NCBI RefSeq assembly: GCF_030053415.1
Contig: NZ_JASGBJ010000001.1
Location: forward strand, 682,001 to 746,000
Length of the DNA: 64,000 nucleotides
Reading direction: 5' to 3'
Source of the DNA: Marinobacter sp. CHS3-4
GTDB lineage: Bacteria > Pseudomonadota > Gammaproteobacteria > Pseudomonadales > Oleiphilaceae
Of the stretch, positions 34,533 through 43,494 are shown one piece after another. The notes beneath the pieces are model-generated. The model was not told where the DNA came from, did no database searches, and was given only the letters and a program-made list of their open reading frames with translations. Made by a program: the position numbers and the translations under genes. The number at the start of each line of letters is the position of its first letter. Positions within the stretch are counted from its first letter, which is position 1.

Positions 34533-35750
34533 GTGGGTATCTGGACTTTAGTGCGCCCTATTGGTGCAATTCTTGGCAGTGTCGCGCTATTACAGCTCGG
34601 TAGCGGGTTACTGAATACGCTGTTGTCCGTGACGGCCAATGAGGAAGGTTTCTCCACGGCGCGGATCGGCCTCATCATGTCCGGCTTTTTCATCGGGTTT
34701 GCCTGCGGCATCTTTATCAGCGGTCGGTTGATCCGCCGCATGGGACACATCCGCACCTTTGCCTTCTGTGCTGCCGTATGCGCCTCCATCGCGTTGTTGC
34801 ATTCGCTGTGGGTCAATCCGTGGGCGTGGATGCTGCTGCGCTTCCTGTACGGGCTGGCATTGGTCACCCTGATGACGGTTACCGAAAGCTGGCTGAATAC
34901 CCGCGCTGAGAAGCACGAACGGGGGCGGGTGTTTGCGACTTATATGGTGGTGAACCTGGGCGGCATCGCGTTGGCCCAGCAGCTGCTGCACCTGAGCCCG
35001 GATGAATTGTTTCTGCTGTTTTCTATTTCCGCGATCCTGAGCTGTTGGGCGTTGCTGCCCATCACTATTTCCAGCCGCAGCCAGCCGCACATTCCTGAGC
35101 GGGCCAAAAGCAGCCTGAAAAAAATCATCGGGTTTGCGCCGCTGGCGGTGGCGACCTCGCTGCTGTCAGGCCTGGCGATGGGCGCTTTCTGGGGCATGGC
35201 GCCTTTGTATGCGACCCGGCTTGGGTTTGATTTATCGGACGTCGGCCTGCTGATGAGCCTGACCATTGTCGGTGGTGCCCTGCTGCAGATTCCGATCGGG
35301 CGTTTCTCGGACACTCAGGATCGTCGCAAAGTATTGATTGTGGTAGCCGCACTGGCTGCCGGGCTTTGCGTGGTGATGCCTTTCGCCTGGAGCAATGGTT
35401 CGTTGATGGCGGTGTTCTTCCTGTGGGGCGGTCTGGCGTTTTCGCTCTATCCGCTGGGCGTGGCGCAATTGCTGGATCAGCTGCATCCGGACGAAGTGGT
35501 TTCTGGTTCTACAGACATGCTGGTGCTTCACGGGGCAGGGGCTGCAGTCGCGCCGCTGCTGGTGGGCGCGATCATGAATCTGGTGGGGCTCCAGGGCATG
35601 CCATTTTATATGGCGACGGTACTGGCAGTGTTGGCAGTGTACGCCATTTACCAGGTTCGGCATGTCTCTGTACTCACCGCTGGCGAGCAGGCGCACTTTG
35701 AGCCAATGGCCCAGAGCTCCCACGAGATTGTTGAGATGATTGAGCGGTAG
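34533..35750 (+). CDS. MFS transporter
   Basis: A ~405-residue, 12-TM major facilitator of the YcaD/small-molecule exporter type, with the loop 2-3 motif SGRLIRRMGHIRTF (G-x-L-x-x-R-x-G-like) and a hydrophobic C-terminal half. The start is unclear. An AAGGAGG (34527-34533) lies against GTG 34533, and five bases after it is an in-frame ATC (34539), with GTG at 34551; an earlier TTG start is also possible. GTG 34533 gives an N-terminus (MGIWTLVRPIGAILGSVALL) matching the usual pattern. Substrate unknown. It converges with and overlaps a small protein gene on the other strand. Confidence 0.85.
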   Translation: MGIWTLVRPIGAILGSVALLQLGSGLLNTLLSVTANEEGFSTARIGLIMSGFFIGFACGIFISGRLIRRMGHIRTFAFCAAVCASIALLHSLWVNPWAWMLLRFLYGLALVTLMTVTESWLNTRAEKHERGRVFATYMVVNLGGIALAQQLLHLSPDELFLLFSISAILSCWALLPITISSRSQPHIPERAKSSLKKIIGFAPLAVATSLLSGLAMGAFWGMAPLYATRLGFDLSDVGLLMSLTIVGGALLQIPIGRFSDTQDRRKVLIVVAALAAGLCVVMPFAWSNGSLMAVFFLWGGLAFSLYPLGVAQLLDQLHPDEVVSGSTDMLVLHGAGAAVAPLLVGAIMNLVGLQGMPFYMATVLAVLAVYAIYQVRHVSVLTAGEQAHFEPMAQSSHEIVEMIER

Positions 35751-36030
35751 GCAGTCGACGGAATGCGCCGATACTCTGAATACCCAACCGTACCGCGCCG
35801 TAACACAGGCTGCTGATGCCGTCGTGCGATCGTTTGACGACCCTTGCCCAGGGCCGGGTGACCACAAAGGCATCCAGTGCCTGAAACGATTCGTCGGCGA
35901 TGGCCAGGTGAATCCGTTGAATTTTTTCGACTCCGTGGCCGGAACCCGTGGCCAGCAAATCGGCGACCCCAAGCCACCAGTCCCGCTGATCGTGCCAGTC
36001 TCTGTTTTCCGGATTGTTCTGCTCGTTCAT
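35674..36030 (-). CDS. N-terminal-half homologue of PGAP1-like hydrolases (split gene)
   Basis: A 118-residue protein starting MNEQNNPENRDWHDQRDWWL. Its middle (VEKIQRIHLAIADESFQALD ... HDGISSLCYGAVRLGIQSIG) resembles the N-terminal helical region that precedes the catalytic domain in single-chain PGAP1-like alpha/beta hydrolases. Here it is a separate gene placed after the catalytic gene, coupled by an ATGA overlap. Its 3' end overlaps the MFS gene by 77 bp on the opposite strand. It may form a complex with the hydrolase; function unknown. Confidence 0.7.
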   Translation of the reverse strand: MNEQNNPENRDWHDQRDWWLGVADLLATGSGHGVEKIQRIHLAIADESFQALDAFVVTRPWARVVKRSHDGISSLCYGAVRLGIQSIGAFRRLPTAQSSQQSRGSSGPLAQSAPARQR

Positions 36031-36947
36031 GCCAGCCATTCCTCAAGTTGTTTCGCTACGCCCGCATGGTGTGCCAGTGTCAGATGATCGACGCCGGGAA
36101 AGGTTGCCATGCCGGCCAGGCACCAGCCCGACTTCTGCTCACCCCGTGCGCTGGACTCGTGGACCAGTGCATCACCAAACAGCGCGTTCAGCGGGTTTTG
36201 CCGCGCGCGGGCCAACAAGCCGCATACCGCAAAGTGTTTGACGCCGGGCAACAACGGCGGCGACGACTCGCTTTCGGCCACAATTTCACCGCGAGACAGG
36301 TTGCGAATACCTTCGCTTCGCAGGTCCACCACTTCACCGATGACTCGCAGATAATCCCGGGGCATGTCGCTCATCAATTCTGCGACGGCATGGGCGCCCC
36401 GCGCTAGCCAGGAGCCATCGTGGGGCGAGCCGACGTAAACGCAGTCTGTGAGCGCATTGACCCATGCCTGGCCACGATCCTGGCCAACATGGCAGGCGCT
36501 TCGAACCAACAACCCGCCCATACTATGGCCCATCAGAATCAGCCGGGTGACCGGCACTGGCCAGCTTGCCACCAAACGTTCCAGCAGGTCTGCCAGGTCT
36601 TCGCCGTTGCGATAGATCGGGCGGCCAGTGTTATATCGAAGCGTCAGATTGGACACACCGCCATGAATACGATCTGACAGCCGCGACCCGTAGGTGTCAC
36701 CATCCGAGCCGGGAATGTGCCAGACGCTCTCCAGCTCCATCAGCCCATGAATCGACAGGCAAAGTGTGGCGCAGGGTCGTGTCGGTTGCGGCGCGTTCGC
36801 ATCCAGCAGGTCGCCGTTGTCGAGCACCTGCATGGACACCGCCAGCGGGTTCTTACGGGATTCTAGCCAGTCTCCGAAAAAGCCACTGACAATGGCACTG
36901 GTATGTCTCTGCCAGGCAGGCAGTTGACCAGAGGGCATGAGCATCAT
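36027..36947 (-). CDS. PGAP1-like alpha/beta hydrolase
   Basis: A 306-residue serine hydrolase with the nucleophile elbow GHSMGGLLVRS (residues ~160-170), a preceding oxyanion strand CLSIHGLMELESVW and a C-terminal His in VDHLTLAHHAG. The N-terminus keeps only the AIVSGFFGDWLESRKNPLA segment of the family's usual leader; the rest is encoded by the following gene. Likely an esterase or lipase of the cytoplasm. Its stop overlaps the start of that gene (ATGA), so the two are made together. Confidence 0.82.
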   Translation of the reverse strand: MMLMPSGQLPAWQRHTSAIVSGFFGDWLESRKNPLAVSMQVLDNGDLLDANAPQPTRPCATLCLSIHGLMELESVWHIPGSDGDTYGSRLSDRIHGGVSNLTLRYNTGRPIYRNGEDLADLLERLVASWPVPVTRLILMGHSMGGLLVRSACHVGQDRGQAWVNALTDCVYVGSPHDGSWLARGAHAVAELMSDMPRDYLRVIGEVVDLRSEGIRNLSRGEIVAESESSPPLLPGVKHFAVCGLLARARQNPLNALFGDALVHESSARGEQKSGWCLAGMATFPGVDHLTLAHHAGVAKQLEEWLA

Positions 36948-37050
36948 CCTTTTGCTTGAATTCTGATCAGCTTACCACCGATCGGCTCACGGTTGCTCCT
37001 GATCAGTACTAGACTGGGTACCATATTGAGTATGGACAGACAGGAGCCTC

Positions 37051-38007
37051 ATGCCTTACGACCTCTCGGATACCCTTGTTGTTGGCATTTCTGCCACCGC
37101 TCTGTTTGATTTGAGCGAGGCGGATGCTGTGTTCCGAAAGCAATTGGAAACGGACCGTGAAGCGGCGATTGAAGAATACCGCGACTACATGGCGGCAAGG
37201 GAATCCGAACCGTTGAAGCCGGGCACCGGTTTTCATCTGGTCAAGGCGTTGCTGTCACTGAATCAGTTTCAGCCCAGCGATCAGGCCCCACTGGTGGAAG
37301 TTGTGGTGATGTCCCGCAACAGCCCGGAGACCGGGGTTCGTGTGTTTCATAACATTCGCGAGTACGGGCTGAACATTACGCGGTCTGCGTTTACTGGTGG
37401 CGAATCAGTGGTGGACTATCTGGACGCTTTTGATGTGGACCTGTTTCTGACCACTAACACCACAGACGCTCAGCGGGTGATCGACAGCGACAGTTCAGCG
37501 GTGGCGTTGGTTAAAGAGCCACCTGCCAATATGGAGACCATTCCCGATGGCCAGGTACGTATCGCCTTTGATGGGGATGCAGTGCTGTTCAGTGAGGACA
37601 GCGAACTTGTTTTCAAAACCCGGGGGCTGGAAGACTTCCACACGGTGGAGAATTCAGAACAGGATAATCCCCTGAACGACGGCCCCTATGCGACCCTTCT
37701 GCGCAAACTCTCCCGGCTTCAGGACAGGCTCCCCCATAAGGTAGATTTTTCCCCTGTGCGAATCGCCATCATCACCGCCCGCAATAGCCCCGCCGAGATG
37801 CGTGTGATCAAAACCCTCCGCCACTGGGGGGTGTATGTGGATGAAATTTTTTTCCTGGGGGGGCTGGATAAGTCGAAGATCATCAAGGCGTTCAAGGCGC
37901 ATATTTTTTTCGACGATCAGGACGTGCATCTGGAATCCGCAGCGAAGTACACTCCGTCGGGAAAGGTGCCCTACCGGTCAGGTTCGCCGTTAAAGGACAA
38001 CAAGTAA
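37051..38007 (+). CDS. cytosolic 5'-nucleotidase (NT5C1-like)
   Basis: A 318-residue protein of the PF06189-type 5'-nucleotidase family, which removes the phosphate from nucleoside monophosphates. The N-terminal LVVGISATALFDLSEADAVF and the VVMSRNSPETGVRVFHNI block, then IAFDGDAVLFSEDSE and IITARNSPAEMRVIKTLRHW, follow the family pattern; HAD-like acidic residues occur in FDGDAVLF. CAGGAG precedes the ATG. It starts a plus-strand run of genes that continues to 41242. Confidence 0.85.
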   Translation: MPYDLSDTLVVGISATALFDLSEADAVFRKQLETDREAAIEEYRDYMAARESEPLKPGTGFHLVKALLSLNQFQPSDQAPLVEVVVMSRNSPETGVRVFHNIREYGLNITRSAFTGGESVVDYLDAFDVDLFLTTNTTDAQRVIDSDSSAVALVKEPPANMETIPDGQVRIAFDGDAVLFSEDSELVFKTRGLEDFHTVENSEQDNPLNDGPYATLLRKLSRLQDRLPHKVDFSPVRIAIITARNSPAEMRVIKTLRHWGVYVDEIFFLGGLDKSKIIKAFKAHIFFDDQDVHLESAAKYTPSGKVPYRSGSPLKDNK

Positions 38008-38041
38008 CGCCGGTAACGGTCAGTTTGAAGGAGAGTGAGTG

Positions 38042-38941
38042 ATGGAAGTCAGGGAAGGTTTCGTTGAGTCATCAGGTCACCAGCTGGCTTATCTGGCCGT
38101 TAACGAACACCTGGCCAGTGGTGAAGAGCCAGCGATTGTATTTATCCACGGCGTGCTGGCGTCGGTCAACTTCTGGCGCGATTGTGTTCCGCCGGAATTC
38201 AAAGAGGGCAGGGCCTGGTACTCGCTGAGCCTGCCTGCCCATCATCCATCCACCGTTCCAGAGAATTTCTCGACCGGTGATGTCGACGAAGCATGGTTTT
38301 TCGACATCGTGAACGGGGCATTGCAGCAACTCCTGGGCGAGCGGAAAGCGATTGTGGTGGGGCATTCCACGGGCGGATTCTGTGTTCTGAATCTTGCCAT
38401 TCATCAGGCGCCGAACCTGCTGGGTATTATCAGCATCGCGGGCTTTCACCGTGGTGAATGGGGTGGTGCGGAAGGCATGCTTTTGCGGCTGGCAGGGTTC
38501 GGCAAATGGGCCAAGGCGTTATTCGTGTCCAATATTGTAGTCTCGCAGTGGAGTGGTTTCGTGCGGCGCACGTTCGCCAGTCTGCTGGCCCACGATCGTC
38601 AGGCGTATAGGGCGAATCCGTTAAGCCAGCGGATGCTCGAAAATATCGAGCAGGACACGCTGGTGCAAGATCCGACAGCGCTATTTAAGCTGTTTAACGG
38701 GATCGCGCGCTTGGAAATCGCCGATCAGTTGCACCGGATCGACATGCCTTGCTACGTCTTTTCCGGTACGCATGACCCGGTGGTTCCCACGGAACAATCA
38801 CGTGTGTTGGCGAGTGAAATTCCGGGAGCGCGATGGGTGGAGTTTCAGCAAGTCGGGCACATGCCGTTCATAGAGGATTCCGACGCCTGTTTCGATGCAC
38901 TCAGGCAGGCGTTGAAAGACATAGCCGGGAGCAGCCCATGA
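38042..38941 (+). CDS. alpha/beta hydrolase
   Basis: A 299-residue alpha/beta hydrolase with FIHGVLASVNFW near the N-terminus (oxyanion strand), nucleophile elbow GHSTGGFCVLN (residues ~108-118), Asp in SGTHDPVVPTEQ and catalytic His in QVGHMPFIED. ATG 38042 with AAGGAG upstream is preferred. It belongs to the epoxide hydrolase or proline iminopeptidase-like group; substrate unknown. The last bases overlap the next gene by ATGA, indicating coupling. Confidence 0.9.
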   Translation: MEVREGFVESSGHQLAYLAVNEHLASGEEPAIVFIHGVLASVNFWRDCVPPEFKEGRAWYSLSLPAHHPSTVPENFSTGDVDEAWFFDIVNGALQQLLGERKAIVVGHSTGGFCVLNLAIHQAPNLLGIISIAGFHRGEWGGAEGMLLRLAGFGKWAKALFVSNIVVSQWSGFVRRTFASLLAHDRQAYRANPLSQRMLENIEQDTLVQDPTALFKLFNGIARLEIADQLHRIDMPCYVFSGTHDPVVPTEQSRVLASEIPGARWVEFQQVGHMPFIEDSDACFDALRQALKDIAGSSP

Positions 38942-39402
38942 CGTATCCTGAATACAAAAGCGATTTGCAGCACATCCATGAATCGGAAGTTTACGGGTAT
39001 GCGGTGTTTGATACCGCAGCCCAGCTGACACGCAATAAAGAGCGCAAGCAGAAATGGCTGGCGTTAAAGGCGCTGGAAGAACAGACCCTGAATCGCTACC
39101 TGGATTACATGCAGGCATCGGGACAAACCGTTAAAGATCCCAAAGGCTGGGCCCTGAAAGGTCGTGGTGAGGGTGCCGCGCTGGGTTTAATGCCCTGGCG
39201 AATGGCGATGAAGTTTGTACGCGATGCCACCCAGCCGTTCCAGGAAAAGTTTTTGCGATTGAAGAAAAATGCGAGCGAAGCGGATAAGACGTTTTTTTCC
39301 TACGTTTACGCCCATGAAAAGGCGATCGAAGCGTTTGCGACAAAAGAGCTTTCCAAGGATCAGAACAGTTTGAAGGCGGTGAATGACTTGTTGGGCTGGT
39401 AA
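38938..39402 (+). CDS. ferritin-like helical protein of unknown function
   Basis: A 154-residue, mostly helical protein with spaced acidic and His residues (HIHESEVYGYAVFDTAAQLT, KALEEQTLNRYLDYM, SYVYAHEKAIEAFATKEL), reminiscent of rubrerythrin-like four-helix bundles, so a metal site is possible. Translation is coupled to the upstream hydrolase by overlapping ATGA, and the ZIP transporter follows after 11 bp. Family assignment is by helix and residue pattern only. Confidence 0.6.
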   Translation: MTYPEYKSDLQHIHESEVYGYAVFDTAAQLTRNKERKQKWLALKALEEQTLNRYLDYMQASGQTVKDPKGWALKGRGEGAALGLMPWRMAMKFVRDATQPFQEKFLRLKKNASEADKTFFSYVYAHEKAIEAFATKELSKDQNSLKAVNDLLGW

Positions 39403-39413
39403 ACTGATTTCTG

Positions 39414-40130
39414 ATGCATGAACTGGTTCAACTACTCGGATTAACCCTGATCGCCGGGCTGGCCATGCCGGTCGGCGCCTCGTTTGCCGCCATTGAGAAT
39501 ATCGGTCCACGCTGGTTGGAAACCGAGGTGCGTCACAGTGTGATTGCTTTTGGCGGCGGCGCACTGTTATCAGCTGTTGCTCTGGTGCTCGTTCCTGAGG
39601 GCGTGAGTAATTTAGCCTGGTATTGGGTGATTGCCTGTTTCGCTGGCGGTGGCGTAATGTTCATGGCGCTCGATATACGTTTGGCCGCCAACAACACACC
39701 GTTCAGCCAGCTGACCGCGATGTTATCCGACTTTGTTCCGGAAGCGCTGGCGCTCGGGGCTACGTTCACTGCGTCAAAAGAGGCCGGGCTGCTTCTGGCA
39801 GGCATCATTGCACTGCAGAATATGCCGGAAGGCTTTAACTCTTATCGGGAAATTCGTTTAACCAGGGAATACAGCCGCCAGCGAATCATTTGTGCGTTCC
39901 TTTTTATGGCGCTTCTGGGGCCGATAGCCGGGGCAATAGGCCATTTTTTTCTGGCTGAATCGCCGCAGGTTGTGTCTGGCATCATGCTGTTTGCCGCTGG
40001 CGGTATCTTGTATATCGTATTTCAGGACATTGCCCCGCAGGCAATCCTGAAGAATCACTGGGCGCCGCCGCTCGGTGCTGTTGCTGGTTTCCTGCTGGGT
40101 ATGCTGGGCCACATGGCGGTCGGGGGATAA
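39414..40130 (+). CDS. ZIP-family metal transporter with altered TM4/TM5 motifs
   Basis: A 238-residue, eight-TM protein of the ZIP (ZupT-like) family, which moves divalent metals such as zinc or iron across the inner membrane. The TM4 block reads DFVPEALALGA and the TM5 block LQNMPEGFNSYRE. Both keep the PE signature, but Asp and Gln-Asn stand where His is common, so the metal site may differ from the classical zinc site. Positioned between a ferritin-like protein and small membrane proteins, which suggests a role in metal handling but does not show it. Confidence 0.8.
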   Translation: MHELVQLLGLTLIAGLAMPVGASFAAIENIGPRWLETEVRHSVIAFGGGALLSAVALVLVPEGVSNLAWYWVIACFAGGGVMFMALDIRLAANNTPFSQLTAMLSDFVPEALALGATFTASKEAGLLLAGIIALQNMPEGFNSYREIRLTREYSRQRIICAFLFMALLGPIAGAIGHFFLAESPQVVSGIMLFAAGGILYIVFQDIAPQAILKNHWAPPLGAVAGFLLGMLGHMAVGG

Positions 40131-40181
40131 TCCTTCACAGGTCTTGCTCTCGTCCACTGACACTCGAACAATTGGTACCGT

Positions 40182-40397
40182 ATGCGAACACAAAATATCT
40201 TCTTCATCATTTTCGGGTTGCTGGCAGCCTGCTTCAGCGCTCTGGGGCTGATTGGTGCTTCGGTACCTGTTGAGGATGCATCGGCAGCGATGCTGGAACA
40301 CCAGTCTATGAGTATCAATCTCTGGTGGTTTGCGATTCTTGGCAGCTTTGTTCTGGTTGGCGTCGGCATTCGGGGACTTTGGAAGTCGCGCCGTTAG
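40182..40397 (+). CDS. small two-TM membrane protein
   Basis: A 71-residue protein with TM segments at residues ~5-27 and ~45-63, an acidic loop (VPVEDASAAMLEHQ) between them and a basic end (WKSRR). No family recognised. It lies in the run of small membrane protein genes downstream of the ZIP transporter. Confidence 0.6.
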   Translation: MRTQNIFFIIFGLLAACFSALGLIGASVPVEDASAAMLEHQSMSINLWWFAILGSFVLVGVGIRGLWKSRR

Positions 40398-40478
40398 AAG
40401 CTCTGTTCCGACAGTAAGAGGCTGATTCACCGCAAGCTGCTAAGCTGTCAGGGATGAATTCGCCCTGGAGCAGATCAG

Positions 40479-40859
40479 ATGGACCCGTCCGAGAAGAGTG
40501 TTGCCCTCGCAATCTTCAATTTTATTGAGCGGTTGTTGCTGATCATTGTCGTGCTGATGACGTTGGGTGGTGTGGTATTCGAGCTTCATTCGCTTTACGT
40601 TGCACGATCGATCAGCTTGGCGGACATCCTGCTGATGTTCCTTTACCTCGAAGTGATCGGCATGGTCGCGGTGTTCTATACCGACAAGCAAACCGCCTTT
40701 GTCTTCCCCATTTTCATTGCGATCACCGCCCTGGCCCGTTTGATCATTCTGCAGGGCAAGGACATGGCGCCCGAAAACATTCTGTTCGAAGCCATCGCCA
40801 TACTGATTCTGGCCATTTCGGCTATGGTTATTATTCGCCTGAACCAGCAACGTTCATAG
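40479..40859 (+). CDS. PsiE-like small membrane protein
   Basis: A 126-residue, four-TM protein resembling PsiE (phosphate-starvation-inducible E). The N-terminal half has FNFIERLLLIIVVLMTLGGV, the middle ADILLMFLYLEVIGMVAVF, and the end ILFEAIAILILAISAMVII. PsiE is a membrane protein of unknown function whose gene is induced by phosphate starvation in E. coli; no Pho box was checked here. TTG-like or ATG starts in this region are equivalent; ATG 40479 is used. Confidence 0.8.
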   Translation: MDPSEKSVALAIFNFIERLLLIIVVLMTLGGVVFELHSLYVARSISLADILLMFLYLEVIGMVAVFYTDKQTAFVFPIFIAITALARLIILQGKDMAPENILFEAIAILILAISAMVIIRLNQQRS

Positions 40860-40987
40860 CGATCACACGTGTTTGTTGGACGGGTGAGTCTGCGTACTTT
40901 TATTTTTCTTCGTGGAGAACGCTTCACGAACTTCCGGTATGGATGGCATGCTGTCCGGGTATGTCACAGATCAAAGGAGGCATGTTT

Positions 40988-41242
40988 ATGGGCATTTCCA
41001 AGCACGAGCTGCACGAGGAATTTCCGCAGTTTAACCAGCTGATTGATCAACTGAGAAAGGACGACCCTGCCTTCCGGGAACGGTTTGCACATTACGCCAA
41101 GCTCGACCAGGAAATTGAAGGGCTGGAACTGCGGGACTCGCCCATTGGTGACGACAGCCTTCATCAGCTCAAGCAGGAGCGGCTTGAGCTGAAAGACGAT
41201 ATCTACAAAGAGCTGGTGCGCAAGTCTGGCAGCGCTGGCTAG
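40988..41242 (+). CDS. YdcH-like (DUF465) coiled-coil protein
   Basis: An 84-residue, highly charged helical protein of the DUF465/YdcH family (MGISKHELHEEFPQFNQLID ... LKQERLELKDDIYKELVRKS). ATG 40988 gives a 7-8 base spacing from AAAGGAGG, better than the in-frame ATG at 40982. Function unknown in all members. A hairpin terminator follows. Confidence 0.85.
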   Translation: MGISKHELHEEFPQFNQLIDQLRKDDPAFRERFAHYAKLDQEIEGLELRDSPIGDDSLHQLKQERLELKDDIYKELVRKSGSAG

Positions 41243-41267
41243 ACACTTTTCGATTGACGAATCAACA

Positions 41268-41291
41268 GGCCTGGTCCTCCAGGACCAGGCC
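41268..41291. terminator. hairpin between convergent genes
   Basis: GGCCTGGTCCT (41268-41278) is mirrored by AGGACCAGGCC (41281-41291). It lies between the ends of converging genes; T tracts on either side are weak. Confidence 0.65.
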
Positions 41292-41305
41292 AACAAAACT
41301 TGTAT

Positions 41306-42118
41306 TCACTTTGGGAAGAGCAGAGTAACGACAGCTCTGAGTCCGACGTCTTCCGGACCACCATCACTGGCTTTGGCCCAGTAACGGATGCCCCCACCGA
41401 AACTGATGAGTTGAGTTCCAAGCTGGGTGACGGCGGAGACATTCGCATTCAGCGGAACATTCCATTGATTGCCTTTCCAGTCGTAGGTGCTCTCGGTATT
41501 TAGCGAGTAGGTGACGGCGCTGGGGGTTGTAAAGGAGATGAAAGGCTGAACAAAACTGGTGCTGATGTCGGCGCGGTCGTCGTCTCCGGCTACGGACCAG
41601 ATGTGATTGATCAAGCCGCCGTAGGTCCATCCGCTGTCCTGTTTCAGGGCCACCGCAGTTGGTCCGCCACCCCATTTGTCGGCTGTTAGCGCCTTGTCGC
41701 TGCCGGTGGGCAGCAATGCGGCCGGCCCGACGCCCCAGATCCAACCGGATGCCGTGGGGTCCTTTGGTGAGAAAAAGAAGCTTTGTACGATGTCACCGAT
41801 ACCAGACTGGCTCTCACCGGGAATTACGTCATCTTGTGCGGTGAGCGGCAGGATGGTCCGCGAGATGAGATTCCACTCTGGCGAAAGATCGACAGGAATC
41901 ACTGGTTGCACATTCATTGTCCAGCGCTTGCCCTTATCACCGGGGCCAATGTTCTCGTCGTAATTGAGCTGCAAAGGTACGCTCACCAGAGCGGCCACGG
42001 GGTTGGCGAGCTGTTTGGCAAGGTCGGCGCTGCCCTCCTGGGCATCGGCGTTCATGGCGATGTTGGACAGACACAACAGACAGGCGATCTGGATTCTCGA
42101 TGCGCATTTCCTGTTCAT
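41306..42118 (-). CDS. exported beta-barrel-like outer membrane protein
   Basis: A 270-residue protein with a signal peptide ending near MNADAQ and many alternating strands (VSVPLQLNYDENIGPG, SFFFSPKDPTASGWIWGVGP, SAVTYSLNTESTYDW, GLRAVVTLLFP), ending in an aromatic/hydrophobic C-terminus typical of outer-membrane barrels. It resembles proteins annotated as transporter-like or MetA-type phenol degradation proteins. Function unknown. It begins a run of three minus-strand envelope genes. Confidence 0.7.
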   Translation of the reverse strand: MNRKCASRIQIACLLCLSNIAMNADAQEGSADLAKQLANPVAALVSVPLQLNYDENIGPGDKGKRWTMNVQPVIPVDLSPEWNLISRTILPLTAQDDVIPGESQSGIGDIVQSFFFSPKDPTASGWIWGVGPAALLPTGSDKALTADKWGGGPTAVALKQDSGWTYGGLINHIWSVAGDDDRADISTSFVQPFISFTTPSAVTYSLNTESTYDWKGNQWNVPLNANVSAVTQLGTQLISFGGGIRYWAKASDGGPEDVGLRAVVTLLFPK

Positions 42119-42149
42119 GCTGTTTTCCCTTTTCGACGGGTGATTGTCG

Positions 42150-42776
42150 CTAACGCTTTTGGTGAGGAATTGTCTTCTTCAATGCCTGAGACAGCACCTG
42201 TCCAAAATCCTTGGCCGCTTCGCTCAGGGAGTCCGGGTTTACCGTTTTGGAATATAACTGCCAGACAGGTTGGCTCGATTCTGTGTCAAACAACGTGGTT
42301 TTGACGACATAGTTAATAGAGGTTTGGTAGTAGTCTGGAGTTGAGGTTGTTTGCATGTAGGTGGCTGAAGCCGTGGCGCCCAATGAGACAGAGACAGGCT
42401 GCTGCATGACCTGGCCAGGAATATGGGTCGATGCACTCTGCTTCTTGATCAGTGAGGTTACCAATACCCCATCAAACTGACCTTCTCTGGCGGCATCGGC
42501 TATCATCGCATGCAGGCTGGTCGGGTCACCCCAGGGCAGGGATTTATTGGGGCGGTCGAAGTGCCTGGCAACAAATCCCTGATCATTCAGGGAGCTGACC
42601 AGCTGGGCCTCTAAAGCCTCGCGAATGTCGGTATTGTCGGTGGCAGCGAAGACCATGATAGATCGATATTCCCGCGGAGCCTCGGGCACCGCAGATATCT
42701 GTTCAACGTTCGTGGTTTGTGAGACGCATCCCAGACTGGCGGCCAGTATCAGTACCGCGGCAATAATCCTTGTCAT
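42150..42776 (-). CDS. putative lipoprotein
   Basis: A 208-residue exported protein with lipobox-like ASLGC after a short signal sequence (MTRIIAAVLILA). The remainder is an alpha/beta domain with YRSIMVFAATDNTDIREALE, FDGVLVTSLIK and KDFGQVLSQALKK, similar in layout to small lipoproteins that interact with the outer membrane. No family was recognised with confidence. It lies 31 bp upstream of the barrel gene in the same orientation. Confidence 0.65.
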   Translation of the reverse strand: MTRIIAAVLILAASLGCVSQTTNVEQISAVPEAPREYRSIMVFAATDNTDIREALEAQLVSSLNDQGFVARHFDRPNKSLPWGDPTSLHAMIADAAREGQFDGVLVTSLIKKQSASTHIPGQVMQQPVSVSLGATASATYMQTTSTPDYYQTSINYVVKTTLFDTESSQPVWQLYSKTVNPDSLSEAAKDFGQVLSQALKKTIPHQKR

Positions 42777-42812
42777 TGTGTTCCCCTGATGTCCTTAAAT
42801 ACTTGCTTATTG

Positions 42813-43352
42813 TTAGTTCGCCGTATTTCCCCGCTCGGCGGTGCCAATGAATAAATAATTGCTGTGAATGGTCCGGTAGGCGTTTGGCGCAATGAGCTTC
42901 TGCACCGAAACAACGAGGCCCGGGTTGGCGTTTGAAGTAAACCTTGTAGCCACGCCCGTTGGTTCTCCGTTTTTGGATTTGCCGACCGCAGTCTGCTCCC
43001 AACCATCACTCAGGCATTGCTGAAGGAATGAGAGGCTCTTGTCGTACCGGACCTGAGCGACCTCGGCACTGGGTGCGTTAGCCGAACAGACATAGGCATG
43101 GTCGCCTTGCGCCCAGGCCCAGATTTCGCAGTGGCCACGCACCAGTTCGGTTTTGGCGCGATAGACAGCGATGGCGCGATAGTTACTGCCTGCACCGCGA
43201 TAGGCTTCGAATCCGGAGTCGTAATCGGCGACGATTGATTTCAAGCTGCCACAGGTATCCTCAACTCCGAGGCTCAGCGATGAATCGGTGGCGCACGCGC
43301 TGAGGGTAAAGGCCAAAGCTCCGCAGAGTAATGTTGGCAGGCAGGATTTCAT
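42813..43352 (-). CDS. putative lipoprotein
   Basis: A 179-residue protein starting MKSCLPTLLCGALAFTLSAC, a signal with lipobox and Cys20. The mature part has cysteines and short conserved-looking stretches (CGSLKSIVADYDSGFEAYRG; RGHCEIWAWAQGDHAYVCSA) but no recognised domain. ATG 43352 is preferred over the longer frame to 43484, which lacks a signal sequence. It starts the three-gene envelope run. Confidence 0.65.
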   Translation of the reverse strand: MKSCLPTLLCGALAFTLSACATDSSLSLGVEDTCGSLKSIVADYDSGFEAYRGAGSNYRAIAVYRAKTELVRGHCEIWAWAQGDHAYVCSANAPSAEVAQVRYDKSLSFLQQCLSDGWEQTAVGKSKNGEPTGVATRFTSNANPGLVVSVQKLIAPNAYRTIHSNYLFIGTAERGNTAN

Positions 43353-43494
43353 GTTCTTTCCTCGTCTTTGAGATAGCCGGGATGCGTCCTTTTCGAACTT
43401 ATACTGGTCTGAAAAGTAGGATTTGTCGAGATAGCAAAAATGTCCTGATCTGATTTTCTGTGCCATTATTGACGGAAATTGCAAGGGATTGCCT

